The notes under the pieces: generated by a model
What the model saw: only the letters and a program-made list of their open reading frames with translations
Database searches by the model: none
Told to the model about the DNA's origin: nothing
Assembly: GCA_018374635.1 (NCBI GenBank)
Contig: JAHAEW010000004.1
Coordinates: 11,141 to 75,140, forward strand
Direction of reading: 5' to 3'
Length of the DNA: 64,000 nt
Source of the DNA: Clostridiales bacterium
GTDB lineage: Bacteria; Bacillota; Clostridia; Oscillospirales; Oscillospiraceae
Part shown: positions 49,017 through 58,097 of the stretch, one piece after another
Numbering within the stretch: position 1 is the stretch's first letter
Layout: each line of letters begins with the position of its first letter
Position numbers and translations under genes: made by a program

Positions 49017-51068
49017 TTACATACCCATGGCAGCCAGCAGCGGCGCGATGATCATATCGATGAGCTTGATGCCGACAAAGGGAGTGATCACGCCGCCCAG
49101 ACCGTAGATCAGCATATTCCGGGCCAGCATCTTGCCGGAGGACATGGGGCGGTACTTGACGCCCTTCATGGCCAGTGGGATGAGGCAGGGGATGATGATG
49201 GCGTTGAAAATCAGAGCCGACAGGATGGCGCTGTAATTGGTGGTCAGGTGCATGATATTCAGCACCCCCAGCTGGGGGATGCCCATCTGGAACATGGCCG
49301 GAATGATGGCAAAATATTTGGCGATGTCGTTGGCGATGGAGAAGGTGGTCAGAGAGCCGCGGGTGATGAGCAGCTGCTTGCCGATCTCCACCACCTCCAG
49401 GATCTTGGTGGGGTCGCTGTCCAGATCCACCATGTTGGCCGCCTCCTTGGCGGCGGTGGTGCCGGAATTCATGGCCAGGCCCACGTTGGCCTGAGCCAGA
49501 GCGGGGGCATCATTGGTACCGTCGCCGGTCATGGCCACGATCTTGCCCTCCGCCTGCTCCCGCTTGATGACGTCAATCTTGTCCTCGGGCTTACACTCGG
49601 CGATAAAGCCGTCCACACCGGCCTCCTTGGCAATCGTGGCGGCCGTGAGGGGGTTATCGCCGGTACACATGATGGTCTTGATGCCGATGGCGCGCAGGCG
49701 CTCGAACCGCTCCGCCATACCGGGCTTCACGGTGTCTTTCAGATAGATGACGCCCAGCACCTTGCTGTTTTCACATACCACCAGAGGCGTGCCGCCCAGA
49801 GAGGAGACCTCCTCCACATGGGTGTGCAGATCGGCGGGAATCTCGCCGCCCTGCTCCCGGACATACTGCTCAATGGCGTCGGAAGCACCCTTGCGCACCC
49901 GGGTGCCGTCGGGCAGGTCCACACCGCTCATACGGGTCTGGGCGGTGAACTCCATAAAGGTGGAGCCGGACAGCTCCTGGCTGGTGTCCCCCAGACGGCG
50001 GGCCAGCTCCAGCGTGGACTTACCCTCAGGAGTTTCGTCGTGAAGGCTGGTCAGGGCGGCGCAGCGGATGAGATCACTGCGTCTGGCGCCCTCCACCGGG
50101 AAGAAGTCGGCAGCCAGACGGTTCCCGAAGGTGATGGTGCCGGTCTTATCCAGGATCATGGTATCCACATCGCCGCAGGCCTCCACCGCCTTGCCGGACA
50201 TGGCGATGACGTTAAAACGGGTCACACGGTCCATGCCGGCGATGCCGATGGCCGAGAGCAGACCGCCGATGGTGGTGGGGATCAGACAGACCATCAGGGC
50301 GATCAGGGTGGACAGGGGCAGCTGCACGCCGCAGTACATACCGATAGGATACAGGGTGACGATCACGATAAGGAAGATAATGGTCAGCGAGACCAACAGC
50401 GTGCTCAGCGCGATCTCATTCGGGGTCTTTTTCCGGGAGGCGCCCTCTACCAGGGCGATCATCCGGTCCAGAAAGCTGTTGCCGGGGTCGGAGGTAATGC
50501 GGATCTTCAGCCAGTCGGACACCACGGTGGTGCCTCCGGTGACAGAGCAGAAGTCGCCGCCGCTCTCCCGGACCACCGGGGCGGACTCGCCGGTGATCGC
50601 CGACTCGTCCACCGAGGCAATGCCCTCAATGACCTCGCCGTCGCCGGGGATGACCTCGCCGGCCACTACCATGACGATATCGCCCCGCTTCAGTTCGCTG
50701 GAGGAGACCGTGGTCTCATTGCCGTGCTCGTCCAGCCGGCGGGCTTCCGTGTCCTTCTGGGTCTTTTTCAGGCTGGCCGCCTGCGCCTTGCCGCGGCCCT
50801 CCGCCACAGACTCGGCAAAGTTGGCGAAGAGCACCGTCACCAGCAGAATGATGGCGACCACCAGGTTATAGGTGCGCAGGCTGGCGTCATTTTCCCCAAA
50901 GAGCCCCGGCGCGATGGTCAGCAGCAGGGTGATGAAAAATCCGATCTCCACCACAAACATGACCGGATTTTTGATCATGTACCGGGGGTCCAGCTTCTGG
51001 AACGCACCGGCAAAGGCCTGCTTCAGGATCTCAGGCGTCAGCGTCTTTTTATTTTGCTTCTTACTCAT
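49017..51068 (-). CDS. kdpB: Potassium-transporting P-type ATPase subunit B
   Basis: A 683-residue P-type ATPase. It has [15 protein letters not shown] in the first helices, actuator motif [25 protein letters not shown] (TGES), phosphorylation site [14 protein letters not shown], nucleotide-domain [11 protein letters not shown] and hinge [21 protein letters not shown]. All catalytic motifs are intact. It energises K+ import through KdpA. The ATG at 51068 follows GGAGGA by 10 bases; a TTG three codons earlier is too near the site. It lies 16 bases after kdpA. Confidence 0.97.
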   Translation of the reverse strand: MSKKQNKKTLTPEILKQAFAGAFQKLDPRYMIKNPVMFVVEIGFFITLLLTIAPGLFGENDASLRTYNLVVAIILLVTVLFANFAESVAEGRGKAQAASLKKTQKDTEARRLDEHGNETTVSSSELKRGDIVMVVAGEVIPGDGEVIEGIASVDESAITGESAPVVRESGGDFCSVTGGTTVVSDWLKIRITSDPGNSFLDRMIALVEGASRKKTPNEIALSTLLVSLTIIFLIVIVTLYPIGMYCGVQLPLSTLIALMVCLIPTTIGGLLSAIGIAGMDRVTRFNVIAMSGKAVEACGDVDTMILDKTGTITFGNRLAADFFPVEGARRSDLIRCAALTSLHDETPEGKSTLELARRLGDTSQELSGSTFMEFTAQTRMSGVDLPDGTRVRKGASDAIEQYVREQGGEIPADLHTHVEEVSSLGGTPLVVCENSKVLGVIYLKDTVKPGMAERFERLRAIGIKTIMCTGDNPLTAATIAKEAGVDGFIAECKPEDKIDVIKREQAEGKIVAMTGDGTNDAPALAQANVGLAMNSGTTAAKEAANMVDLDSDPTKILEVVEIGKQLLITRGSLTTFSIANDIAKYFAIIPAMFQMGIPQLGVLNIMHLTTNYSAILSALIFNAIIIPCLIPLAMKGVKYRPMSSGKMLARNMLIYGLGGVITPFVGIKLIDMIIAPLLAAMGM

Positions 51069-51084
51069 GATGGTCAAATCCTCC

Positions 51085-52845
51085 TTAGGCCCACAGGGTC
51101 AGATGCTCGGCAATGGGGCCCAGAGCCAGCGCCGGGAAGAAGGTCAGCGCGGCAAAGATATAAACAACGAATACCAGAATCACCGCAAAGCTGAAGGTAT
51201 TGGTCTGAAGGGTGCCCGCGGACTCGTTGATATAGTTCTTCTTCATCAGGGAGCCCACGATGGCCAGCTGGAACACGATGGACAGGTACCGTCCAAAGAA
51301 CATGGCCAGTCCGGTGGTGATATTCCAGAAATACGTGTTGTCTGCCAGCCCCTCAAAGCCGGAGCCGTTGTTGGCGGCAGAAGAGGCGTACTCGTACAGC
51401 ACCTGGCTCAGGCCGTGGAAACCGGGGTTGGTGATACCGGCGCGGCCGGCCTCCGTCCCAACCGCCAGGGCGGAGAAGGCCAGGATCAGCAGCGGATGGA
51501 TGATGATGCACAGCGCGGTGAGCTTCATCTCACGGCCCTCGATCTTTTTGCCCAGGTATTCCGGGGTACGGCCCACCATCAGGCCGCAGATGAACACCGC
51601 CAGGATGGCATACATGATCATGTTCATCAGGCCCACGCCCTTGCCGCCGAATACCACATTGAGCATCATGTACAGCAGGGGGACCATGCCGCCCAGGGGG
51701 GTGAGGGTGTCATGCATGTTGTTGACCGTACCGGTCGTGAAGGACGTGGTCACCGTCGTAAAGAGGGCGGACTGGGCGATCCCGAAGCGGACCTCCTTCC
51801 CTTCCATGCTTCCGGCGGACTGGTCCAGACCGATGGCGGCCAGCGCGGGGTTGCCCTGGCTCTCCGCCCAGAAGCACACGCTCAGGCCCACCACGAAGAG
51901 AATGCCCATGGCCAGGAAAATGCTGCGGCCTTCACGGCCGTAAATCTTAGCCGTGATGCCCTCGCGGCGGTCTAGGAGTGTATTTTCAGGCGCGATCTTC
52001 TTCAGATGCTCCTTCCGGCTGTCCCCCGCCATCTTACCGAAGGTAATGACACAGGCGCCGGGCAGCAGCATCATGGAGTATAGCTCAATCAGGTTGGAGA
52101 GCATTGTGGGATTCTCCAGCGGCGTGGAGGAATTGGCCCCCAAAAATCCGCCGCCGTTGGTGCCCAGGTGCTTAATGATCTCCAGCGCCGCGATGGGCCC
52201 CATGGCAATGGCCTGCAAAGTTCCCTCCAGGGTCTTGACCACGACGTTGCCGTCAAAATTCTGGGGCACGCCCTGCCACACCAGCAGCAGGCCGCCCACC
52301 ACCGAAAAGGGAATCAGGATACGGGTCGTGATACGCACCAAATCTACGAAGAAGTTGCCCACATTGTCTTTCGTCCTGCCTGCCAGGCCCCGGATAAAGG
52401 CCACGCAGGCTGCATAGCCGGTCGCGGCCGAGACAAACATCATAAAGATGATGACCAGCATCTGGGAGAGGTAGCTCAGGCCGCTCTCGCCGGAGTAGTG
52501 CTGGAGGTTGGTGTTGGTCATGAAGCTGATGATGGTGTTGAAGGCCAGCGCAGGCTCCATTCCCTCAATACCGTTGGGGTTGAACAGAGCGGTACTCTGG
52601 ATGCGCAGGATCAGGTATCCGATACCCACCATCACGGCGTTGGTGCCAATCAGGGCCAGGACATACTGCTTCCAGTTCATGCCCTTCTCCGGATCGACTC
52701 CGCCGATCCGGTAAATGGCTCCGTCCACCCGGTCAAACACCGGGTCGGCAAAGGTATGCTTTCCCGCGGCGATATGGTACAGATACCGCCCCACCGGAAT
52801 GACAATTATCAAATAAATAAGAATTGTCAGAACCAGCTGTAACAT
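51085..52845 (-). CDS. kdpA: Potassium-transporting ATPase subunit A
   Basis: A 586-residue, roughly ten-helix channel-like subunit of the SKT superfamily. It has [59 protein letters not shown] (selectivity loop), [17 protein letters not shown], and [13 protein letters not shown] (a further filter loop). It binds and passes K+. GGAGG lies 9 bases before the ATG at 52845. It is preceded by kdpF and a second micro-membrane protein in the same transcript. Confidence 0.97.
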   Translation of the reverse strand: MLQLVLTILIYLIIVIPVGRYLYHIAAGKHTFADPVFDRVDGAIYRIGGVDPEKGMNWKQYVLALIGTNAVMVGIGYLILRIQSTALFNPNGIEGMEPALAFNTIISFMTNTNLQHYSGESGLSYLSQMLVIIFMMFVSAATGYAACVAFIRGLAGRTKDNVGNFFVDLVRITTRILIPFSVVGGLLLVWQGVPQNFDGNVVVKTLEGTLQAIAMGPIAALEIIKHLGTNGGGFLGANSSTPLENPTMLSNLIELYSMMLLPGACVITFGKMAGDSRKEHLKKIAPENTLLDRREGITAKIYGREGRSIFLAMGILFVVGLSVCFWAESQGNPALAAIGLDQSAGSMEGKEVRFGIAQSALFTTVTTSFTTGTVNNMHDTLTPLGGMVPLLYMMLNVVFGGKGVGLMNMIMYAILAVFICGLMVGRTPEYLGKKIEGREMKLTALCIIIHPLLILAFSALAVGTEAGRAGITNPGFHGLSQVLYEYASSAANNGSGFEGLADNTYFWNITTGLAMFFGRYLSIVFQLAIVGSLMKKNYINESAGTLQTNTFSFAVILVFVVYIFAALTFFPALALGPIAEHLTLWA

Positions 52846-52875
52846 ATGTAATTCCTCCCAAACTGTCTCAAGATA

Positions 52876-52953
52876 TCAAAAGCGTTCCGGATGCGCCAGG
52901 GCATAGACCAAATATCCGCCCAGCAGCAGAACGATCACACCAAGTAAGATCAT
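52876..52953 (-). CDS. kdpF: Potassium-transporting ATPase subunit F
   Basis: A 25-residue single-helix protein: MILLGVIVLLLGGYLVYALA then HPERF. The GYLVYAL core is the hallmark of KdpF, a peptide that stabilises the KdpFABC complex. An exact GGAGGA site lies 7 bases before the ATG at 52953 and the stop is 30 bases before kdpA. It was found by reading the gap ahead of kdpA. Confidence 0.9.
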   Translation of the reverse strand: MILLGVIVLLLGGYLVYALAHPERF

Positions 52954-52975
52954 AAGCCATTCCTCCTCGCTTCCA

Positions 52976-53074
52976 TTACTCCTGTGATTCCACCTGCTTC
53001 TGGCACCACTTGACCAACAGACGCACCAGCCCGAACGAGACCAGCAGCGTCCCGATCATCAAAATATCCATCAT
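52976..53074 (-). CDS. 32-residue membrane micro-protein ahead of kdpF
   Basis: Begins MMDILMIGTLLVSFGLVRLL and ends VKWCQKQVESQE: one membrane helix with a short charged cytoplasmic tail. The ATG at 53074 (or 53071) follows AAGGAG by 9 bases, and the stop lies 22 bases before the kdpF start. Translation signals are as good as those of kdpF. It is the first gene of the kdp transcript. I do not recognise it as a named Kdp subunit; an accessory role is inference from position. Confidence 0.7.
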   Translation of the reverse strand: MMDILMIGTLLVSFGLVRLLVKWCQKQVESQE

Positions 53075-53126
53075 ACCGTATTGCTCCTTTCTCTTGCCGA
53101 TCCGGCGCCGCCGCCCGGCATGCCCT

Positions 53127-53167
53127 CGCTTCGCCGCGGCCGGCATCCGGCCAAACGCTGCGAAGCG
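53127..53167 (-). promoter_or_regulatory. Stable GC-rich hairpin in the kdp leader
   Basis: CGCTTCGC pairs with GCGAAGCG (8 bp) and encloses a second 6-bp stem GGCCGG-ATG-CCGGCC. It lies in the 254-base stretch between kdpD copy 2 and the micro-protein gene, 50 bases before the first ribosome-binding site. No U-tract follows, so it is not a terminator. I could not match the leader to the c-di-AMP riboswitch core. Confidence 0.6.
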
Positions 53168-53315
53168 GGCAGACAGGGGTGGTACGGAGCGGCTCGCGCG
53201 CTGCCATAGAACTTGACTTCTTCTGTGGTACACAGACAAAACAGCACAGCGCCCTGTTTTGCATCAGTAGCATACCGCACACGGTAATAAGTGGGGATTA
53301 AGGAACGCCCGCATA

Positions 53316-53332
53316 TATTAAGGAGTTATTAA
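53316..53332 (-). promoter_or_regulatory. TTAATA direct repeat, candidate KdpE operator
   Basis: On the minus strand TTAATA occurs at 53332-53327 and again 11 bases later at 53321-53316, with a TTAATC at 53301-53296. One-helical-turn direct repeats are the usual target of OmpR-family regulators, and the site lies upstream of a possible TATGCT -10 (53269-53274). The first half-site overlaps the stop codon of kdpD copy 2. Confidence 0.45.
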
Positions 53333-56037
53333 TATGGGCCCATTTCCCGCTCCACGCAGCTGGTCAGCTCGCTGGAGCGGATCGCCGGAAGCGTGAAGCG
53401 GAATACCGTGCCGCTTGGTTTGTGATCGGAGACCGTGATCTGCCCTCCGTGCAGCGAGACAATGGACTGACACAGGTTGAGACCCAGGCCAAGCCCGCGC
53501 TGACAATCCGCCTTCCCCTGTTCCGCGGTATAGAACAGGTCGAAGAGATGCTTTTTTGCCTCGTCTGGAATGCCCGGGCCATCGTCCGAGACATCCACCT
53601 CGATCCGCTCCCCCTTCCGTCTTCCCCACAAGACAATGTGGGAGCCCTTTGGCGTATACTGGATGGCATTGTTCAGGATATTGATGATCACGCGCAGGAT
53701 CAATTTGGTATGGATGGAAACCATCAGGGTGCTCTCCTCCAAGTGCACGGTTATGGTGTGTTCCTGTGCCCGGCGGTCCAGCTGCTGGATGGCGCACTGG
53801 AAGAGGTCCTCCAAAAGCTCCGGATGGGGCTGGAACGACTCCCGGTCGGTCTCCAGCCGAGTGGCCGCCAGCAGATTCTCCGTCATGTTGATGAGCCAGC
53901 TGGTGTCGTCATAGATAGCGGTATACAGCTTCTCCCTGGTCTCCTGATCCAGGGTCTCCGGCTCCCGCATGAGGATCCCGGCGCTGCCGTTGATATTGGT
54001 CAGGGGCGTGCGCAGGTCATGGGATACCGCCCGGAGGAGATTGGCCTGAAGGCGCTCTTTCTGAGTCTGAAGAGCCACCTGGTTTTGCTCCTCCTGCAGG
54101 CGGATGCGCTCCTGACTCAGCCCGCACTCGCTCAGAATGGGAATCATCAGGTTCTTCTCAAAGGCGTCCGGAGTGGAATAGCCCACAATGGGGATGCCCA
54201 CGATCCCCATGACCCCCTGGGTCCCCCGTACCGAGAGGAAGAGCCACCTGGAATTCGGCAAGGTATTCGTGGTCGCCCCGGCGTGCTTGTTATTCCGCTG
54301 GACCCATTTGGCCACCCCGATCTCTTCCGTATTCAGTCCGGCCAGGATCTCCTGCTCGTCAGCCGGCTCCACCCGAAAGGCAAGCTCCTCCTTCTCCCGG
54401 CTGAGGGCATACAGCACCGGGCGGTCAAACAGCCGGTTGAGCTGTTCGGCCGTCAGGCGCAGGCAGTCCCACTCGGTACGCCCCTTTTGCAGTTTCTGGC
54501 TGCTGCCCAGCAGCAGCTCGGTATAATAGCTTTTCTCCGCGGCCAGACGGGCCTGTACTTTGACACGGCTGGCCAGAGAGCTGGCAATCACGCTGGAGAA
54601 GAGCATGATCAAAAAGGTGACCGGATAACTGGGGTCATTGGCCTGGAAGGTATAGCGCGGCTCTGTAAAGAAGAAATTGAAGGCTGCCACGCTCAAAAAG
54701 GAGTTGATCGCCCCATAAAAATGCCCACCCGTCCAGACCGCGGTAAGCAGTACGCCCAGAATATACACTGTGATGATGTTGGACTCGCTGAAGCCTGCAT
54801 AGTGGAACCCGAAACTTACCCCTGTGGACAGAATGAGAGAGAACAGCATTTTGCCCATATCCTTCCACGAAAAGCTCACTTTTGGTCTCCGGAGTTTTCC
54901 AATGGGCTTTTTATAGATGGGCTGCTGGTCCGGGATGATGTATACGTCCAGGTCGGTCAGCTCGATCAGCTGGTCAGCCAGGCTCTTCTTGCCGGTCACC
55001 GGGTTCTGTTTGTGGTTGATGCGGCCCATCACGATCTTGGTGACGCCGCTGACCCGGGCATATTCCGCGATCTGCACCGCCGGGTCTGTACCGTACACCG
55101 TGGAGATCTGGGCCCCCAGCTGTTCAGCCAGCCGCAGATTGCTCCGCAGCCGCTTGATGTTTTCCCCGGAGAGCTCCTTTGTCTCCGGCGTCTGGACAAA
55201 CAGCGCGGTGAACCCGCTGTGAAACGCCTCCGCCATCCGGGCGGCTGTCCGAATCACCTTGGCGTTGGAGGGCGCGGAGGAGAGACAGATCAGGATGTGC
55301 TCCCCTGCCCGGGCGCTCTTCTCCATCCCCTCCTGTACCGCAGCCCGGTTCAGCTGGTCAGCCGTCCTGCGCATGGCGATCTCACGCAGGGCAGTCAGAT
55401 TCTCCTCGGTGAAGAAGTTCCGGAGGGCCTGCTTGGCCTGCTTCTCCTGATAGACCTTTCCGGCCTGGAGCCGTTTGACCAATTCGGCAGGCTCAATGTC
55501 CACCAGCTCCACCTGGTTGGCCCGGTCAAACACATGGTCTGGAATCCGCTCGTTGACAGCGATCCCTGTGATGGAACAGACCAGATCGTTCAGGGATTCC
55601 AGGTGCTGCACATTGACCGTGGTATAGACATTGATCCCGGCCTGGAGCAGCTCCTCCACATCCTGATAGCGCTTTGTATGCCGGCAGCCCTGGGCATTAT
55701 TGTGGGCCAGTTCGTCCACCAGGATCAGGGCCGGCTTTCGCCGCAGCGCTCCGTCCAAATCAAATTCTTTCAGCTTGATGCCCCGGTAGTCGATCACCTG
55801 ACAAGGCAAAACTTCCAGCCCGTCCAGCAAGGCCAGCGTATCCGGCCGGGCGTGCTGCTCCACATAGCCCACCACCACATCGACGCCCTCTTTTTGGGCC
55901 TGATGTGCCGCCTCCAGCATGGCATACGTCTTTCCCACGCCCGCAGCATATCCCAAAAAAATCTTCAGTCTCCCGTGGGAAGAGGCACCCTCTCTTTGGC
56001 CCGAGAGATATGGCAGGCAGCGTTCCGGTTGCGTCAT
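53329..56037 (-). CDS. kdpD: KdpD-type sensor kinase, copy 2 (canonical nucleotide loop)
   Basis: A 902-residue KdpD. The N-terminal domain keeps a full Walker A (GYAAGVGKT, residues 29-37) and the family signature VDELAHNNAQGCRHTKRYQD (from 108). The USP-like domain has S253-S-A255, then twenty residues, then F276-T-A-L-F, so one serine of the SxS pair is replaced by alanine. Four helices (about 395-490), a GAF-like region and a complete kinase core follow (AVSHDLRTPLTNI, SDDGPGIPDE, GLGLGLNLC). It is transcribed from its own extended -10 promoter, upstream of kdpFABC, and has no own response regulator. The ATG at 56037 has GGAGG 7 bases before it. Confidence 0.92.
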   Translation of the reverse strand: MTQPERCLPYLSGQREGASSHGRLKIFLGYAAGVGKTYAMLEAAHQAQKEGVDVVVGYVEQHARPDTLALLDGLEVLPCQVIDYRGIKLKEFDLDGALRRKPALILVDELAHNNAQGCRHTKRYQDVEELLQAGINVYTTVNVQHLESLNDLVCSITGIAVNERIPDHVFDRANQVELVDIEPAELVKRLQAGKVYQEKQAKQALRNFFTEENLTALREIAMRRTADQLNRAAVQEGMEKSARAGEHILICLSSAPSNAKVIRTAARMAEAFHSGFTALFVQTPETKELSGENIKRLRSNLRLAEQLGAQISTVYGTDPAVQIAEYARVSGVTKIVMGRINHKQNPVTGKKSLADQLIELTDLDVYIIPDQQPIYKKPIGKLRRPKVSFSWKDMGKMLFSLILSTGVSFGFHYAGFSESNIITVYILGVLLTAVWTGGHFYGAINSFLSVAAFNFFFTEPRYTFQANDPSYPVTFLIMLFSSVIASSLASRVKVQARLAAEKSYYTELLLGSSQKLQKGRTEWDCLRLTAEQLNRLFDRPVLYALSREKEELAFRVEPADEQEILAGLNTEEIGVAKWVQRNNKHAGATTNTLPNSRWLFLSVRGTQGVMGIVGIPIVGYSTPDAFEKNLMIPILSECGLSQERIRLQEEQNQVALQTQKERLQANLLRAVSHDLRTPLTNINGSAGILMREPETLDQETREKLYTAIYDDTSWLINMTENLLAATRLETDRESFQPHPELLEDLFQCAIQQLDRRAQEHTITVHLEESTLMVSIHTKLILRVIINILNNAIQYTPKGSHIVLWGRRKGERIEVDVSDDGPGIPDEAKKHLFDLFYTAEQGKADCQRGLGLGLNLCQSIVSLHGGQITVSDHKPSGTVFRFTLPAIRSSELTSCVEREMGPY

Positions 56038-56089
56038 GGATCTTCCTCCCTCCGCAGTCCGATATGGACATACGTCTCCTATTTTGAAC

Positions 56090-56098
56090 ATCATACCA
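56090..56098 (-). promoter_or_regulatory. Extended -10 promoter of kdpD copy 2
   Basis: The minus strand reads TGG-TATGAT (TATGAT at 56090-56095), about 53 bases before the start, without a clear -35 box. Eleven of the twelve bases of CTGTGGTATGAT match the promoter of kdpD copy 1. Confidence 0.55.
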
Positions 56099-56178
56099 CA
56101 GTGGATGCTAGGAAGCTGTGAGCATTTCCCCGCTCACATTAATACCGCACAAAGATATCGATCCTCCGCCGTATAGAC

Positions 56179-56219
56179 AAAACACTCCGGTGGAAGCGGT
56201 ACTTCCACCGGAGTGTTTC
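56179..56219 (-). terminator. Terminator of fhs
   Basis: A perfect 16-bp stem (56181-56196 with 56202-56217) around a 5-base loop. The minus strand leaves the stem into TTTTGTC. It lies 40 bases after the fhs stop. Confidence 0.88.
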
Positions 56220-56256
56220 CAAATATTCTATTTGTGCCGCGGCCCGGCCGGTATTC

Positions 56257-57921
56257 TTAGAACAGCCCGGAGATCACGCCGTTCTCGTCGATATCGATCT
56301 TCTCCGCCGAAGGCACCTTAGGCAGGCCGGGCATCGTCATGATATCGCCGGTCAGGGCGACAATGAAGCCGGCGCCCGCCGAGACCTTCAGGTTTCGCAC
56401 CGTGATGCGGAAGCCCTTGGGCGCCCCCAGGAGGGTCTGATCGTCGGAGAAGGAGTACTGGGTCTTGGCCATGCAGATGGGCAGCTTGCCATAGCCCAGC
56501 TCGGTCAGCTGCTTGAGCTGCTTCTTGGCGTTGGGCGTCAGATCCACGCCCTCGGCCCGGTAGATCTTGGTGGCGATGGCGTTGAGCTTCTCCTCAATGG
56601 AGGCGTCGGCCTCATAGCAGTAGCGGAACTGGCTGGGCTGCTCACACAGGCGGACCACTTCCTCGGCCAGGGCCTTTCCGCCCTCGCCGCCCTTGGCCCA
56701 CACCTCGGACAGGGCCACATTGACTCCCAACTCCTTGCACTTGTCCTCCACCAGCTTGAGCTCGGCGGCAGTGTCGGTGGGGAAGGCGTTGACAGCCACC
56801 ACGCAGGGCAGTCCAAAGACCTTGGTTACATTCTCCACGTGCTGGAGCAGGTTGGGAAGGCCGGCCTCCAGCGCGGCCAGGTTCTCCTGATTCAGATCGG
56901 CCTTGGCCACGCCCCCGTGGTGCTTCAGGGCGCGGACGGTGGCCACGATCACCACGGCGCTGGGCGCGAAACCTGCGGCGCGGCACTTGATGTCCAGGAA
57001 TTTCTCGGCCCCCAGGTCGGCGCCGAAGCCCGCCTCGGTGACCACATAGTCGCCCAGCTTCATGCCGGTGTCCGTAGCCATGATGGAGTTGCACCCGTGG
57101 GCGATATTGGCAAAGGGTCCACCGTGGATGAGCGCGGGCGTGTGCTCCAGGGTCTGGACCAGGTTGGGTTTGATGGCGTCCTTGAGGAGGGCGGCCATGG
57201 CGCCCTCGGCCTTCAGGTCATGGGCGGTGACCGGCTTGTCGTCCCGGGTATAGGCCACGACCATGCGGGCCAGACGGGCCTTCAGGTCGGTCAGGCTGGT
57301 GGCCAGGCAGAGCACAGCCATGATCTCAGAGGCCACCGTGATATCGAACCCGTCCTCACGGGGCACGCCGTTGGGCTTGCCCCCCAGGCCGCAGATGATG
57401 CTGCGCAGCTGGCGGTCATTCATGTCTACCGCGCGCTTCCAGGTGATCTTGCGCACGTCGATATCCAGCGCGTTGCCCTGCTGAATGTGGTTATCCAGCA
57501 TGGCGGCCAGCAGGTTGTTGGCCGCGCCGATGGCGTGGAAATCGCCGGTGAAATGGAGATTGATCTCCTCCATGGGGACCACCTGGGCATATCCGCCGCC
57601 GGCCGCGCCGCCCTTGACTCCGAACACGGGACCAAGGCTGGGCTCGCGCAGGCAGAGAACGACCTTCCTCCCCAGCTGATTGAGGGCGTCGGCCAGTCCC
57701 ACGCTGGTGGTGGTCTTGCCCTCCCCCGCCGGCGTGGGGTTGATGGCGGTCACCAGCACCAGCTTGGCCTTTCGAGGCATCTCCCGCAGGGGATTGAGAT
57801 CCAGCTTGGCCTTGGTGCGTCCATAAGGCTCCAGCATATCCTCGGCAACTCCAAGCTTGGCGGCCACTTCTGCGATGGGCAGCATTTTCGCTTCCTGCGC
57901 GATTTCGATATCCGTTTTCAT
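56257..57921 (-). CDS. fhs: Formate--tetrahydrofolate ligase
   Basis: A 554-residue enzyme making 10-formyl-THF from formate, THF and ATP. It has the nucleotide loop [64 protein letters not shown], and [12 protein letters not shown], all full family signatures. The length is normal. It serves one-carbon metabolism for purines or, in acetogens, the methyl branch of the Wood-Ljungdahl pathway; no further genes of that pathway are here. The ATG at 57921 follows GGAGG by 10 bases and was preferred to an upstream in-frame start. Confidence 0.97.
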   Translation of the reverse strand: MKTDIEIAQEAKMLPIAEVAAKLGVAEDMLEPYGRTKAKLDLNPLREMPRKAKLVLVTAINPTPAGEGKTTTSVGLADALNQLGRKVVLCLREPSLGPVFGVKGGAAGGGYAQVVPMEEINLHFTGDFHAIGAANNLLAAMLDNHIQQGNALDIDVRKITWKRAVDMNDRQLRSIICGLGGKPNGVPREDGFDITVASEIMAVLCLATSLTDLKARLARMVVAYTRDDKPVTAHDLKAEGAMAALLKDAIKPNLVQTLEHTPALIHGGPFANIAHGCNSIMATDTGMKLGDYVVTEAGFGADLGAEKFLDIKCRAAGFAPSAVVIVATVRALKHHGGVAKADLNQENLAALEAGLPNLLQHVENVTKVFGLPCVVAVNAFPTDTAAELKLVEDKCKELGVNVALSEVWAKGGEGGKALAEEVVRLCEQPSQFRYCYEADASIEEKLNAIATKIYRAEGVDLTPNAKKQLKQLTELGYGKLPICMAKTQYSFSDDQTLLGAPKGFRITVRNLKVSAGAGFIVALTGDIMTMPGLPKVPSAEKIDIDENGVISGLF

Positions 57922-58008
57922 CGGAATACAGCCTCCTTTATCCATGTTCGCTTTTCGTCTGTTCTATGTATTCAGTGAAACACTCCCGCTCCGGGAAACT
58001 CTGTTCCC

Positions 58009-58038
58009 ATACTAGCACGGAATCAGCCGCATTGTCAA
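58009..58038 (-). promoter_or_regulatory. Promoter of fhs
   Basis: TTGACA (58033-58038) and TAGTAT (58009-58014) with an 18-base spacer on the minus strand. Confidence 0.85.
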
Positions 58039-58097
58039 GACTTGGTAGTTTAGTTTTTGAAATTTTCTAACCAGTTTTCTCTCCCGGCGGCCTGTCC

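Noticed and set aside
53075..53328. c-di-AMP (ydaO-type) riboswitch ahead of kdpFABC
   Set aside because: Such switches control K+ genes in Firmicutes, but I could not find the conserved core in this leader. Only a GC-rich hairpin is evident.
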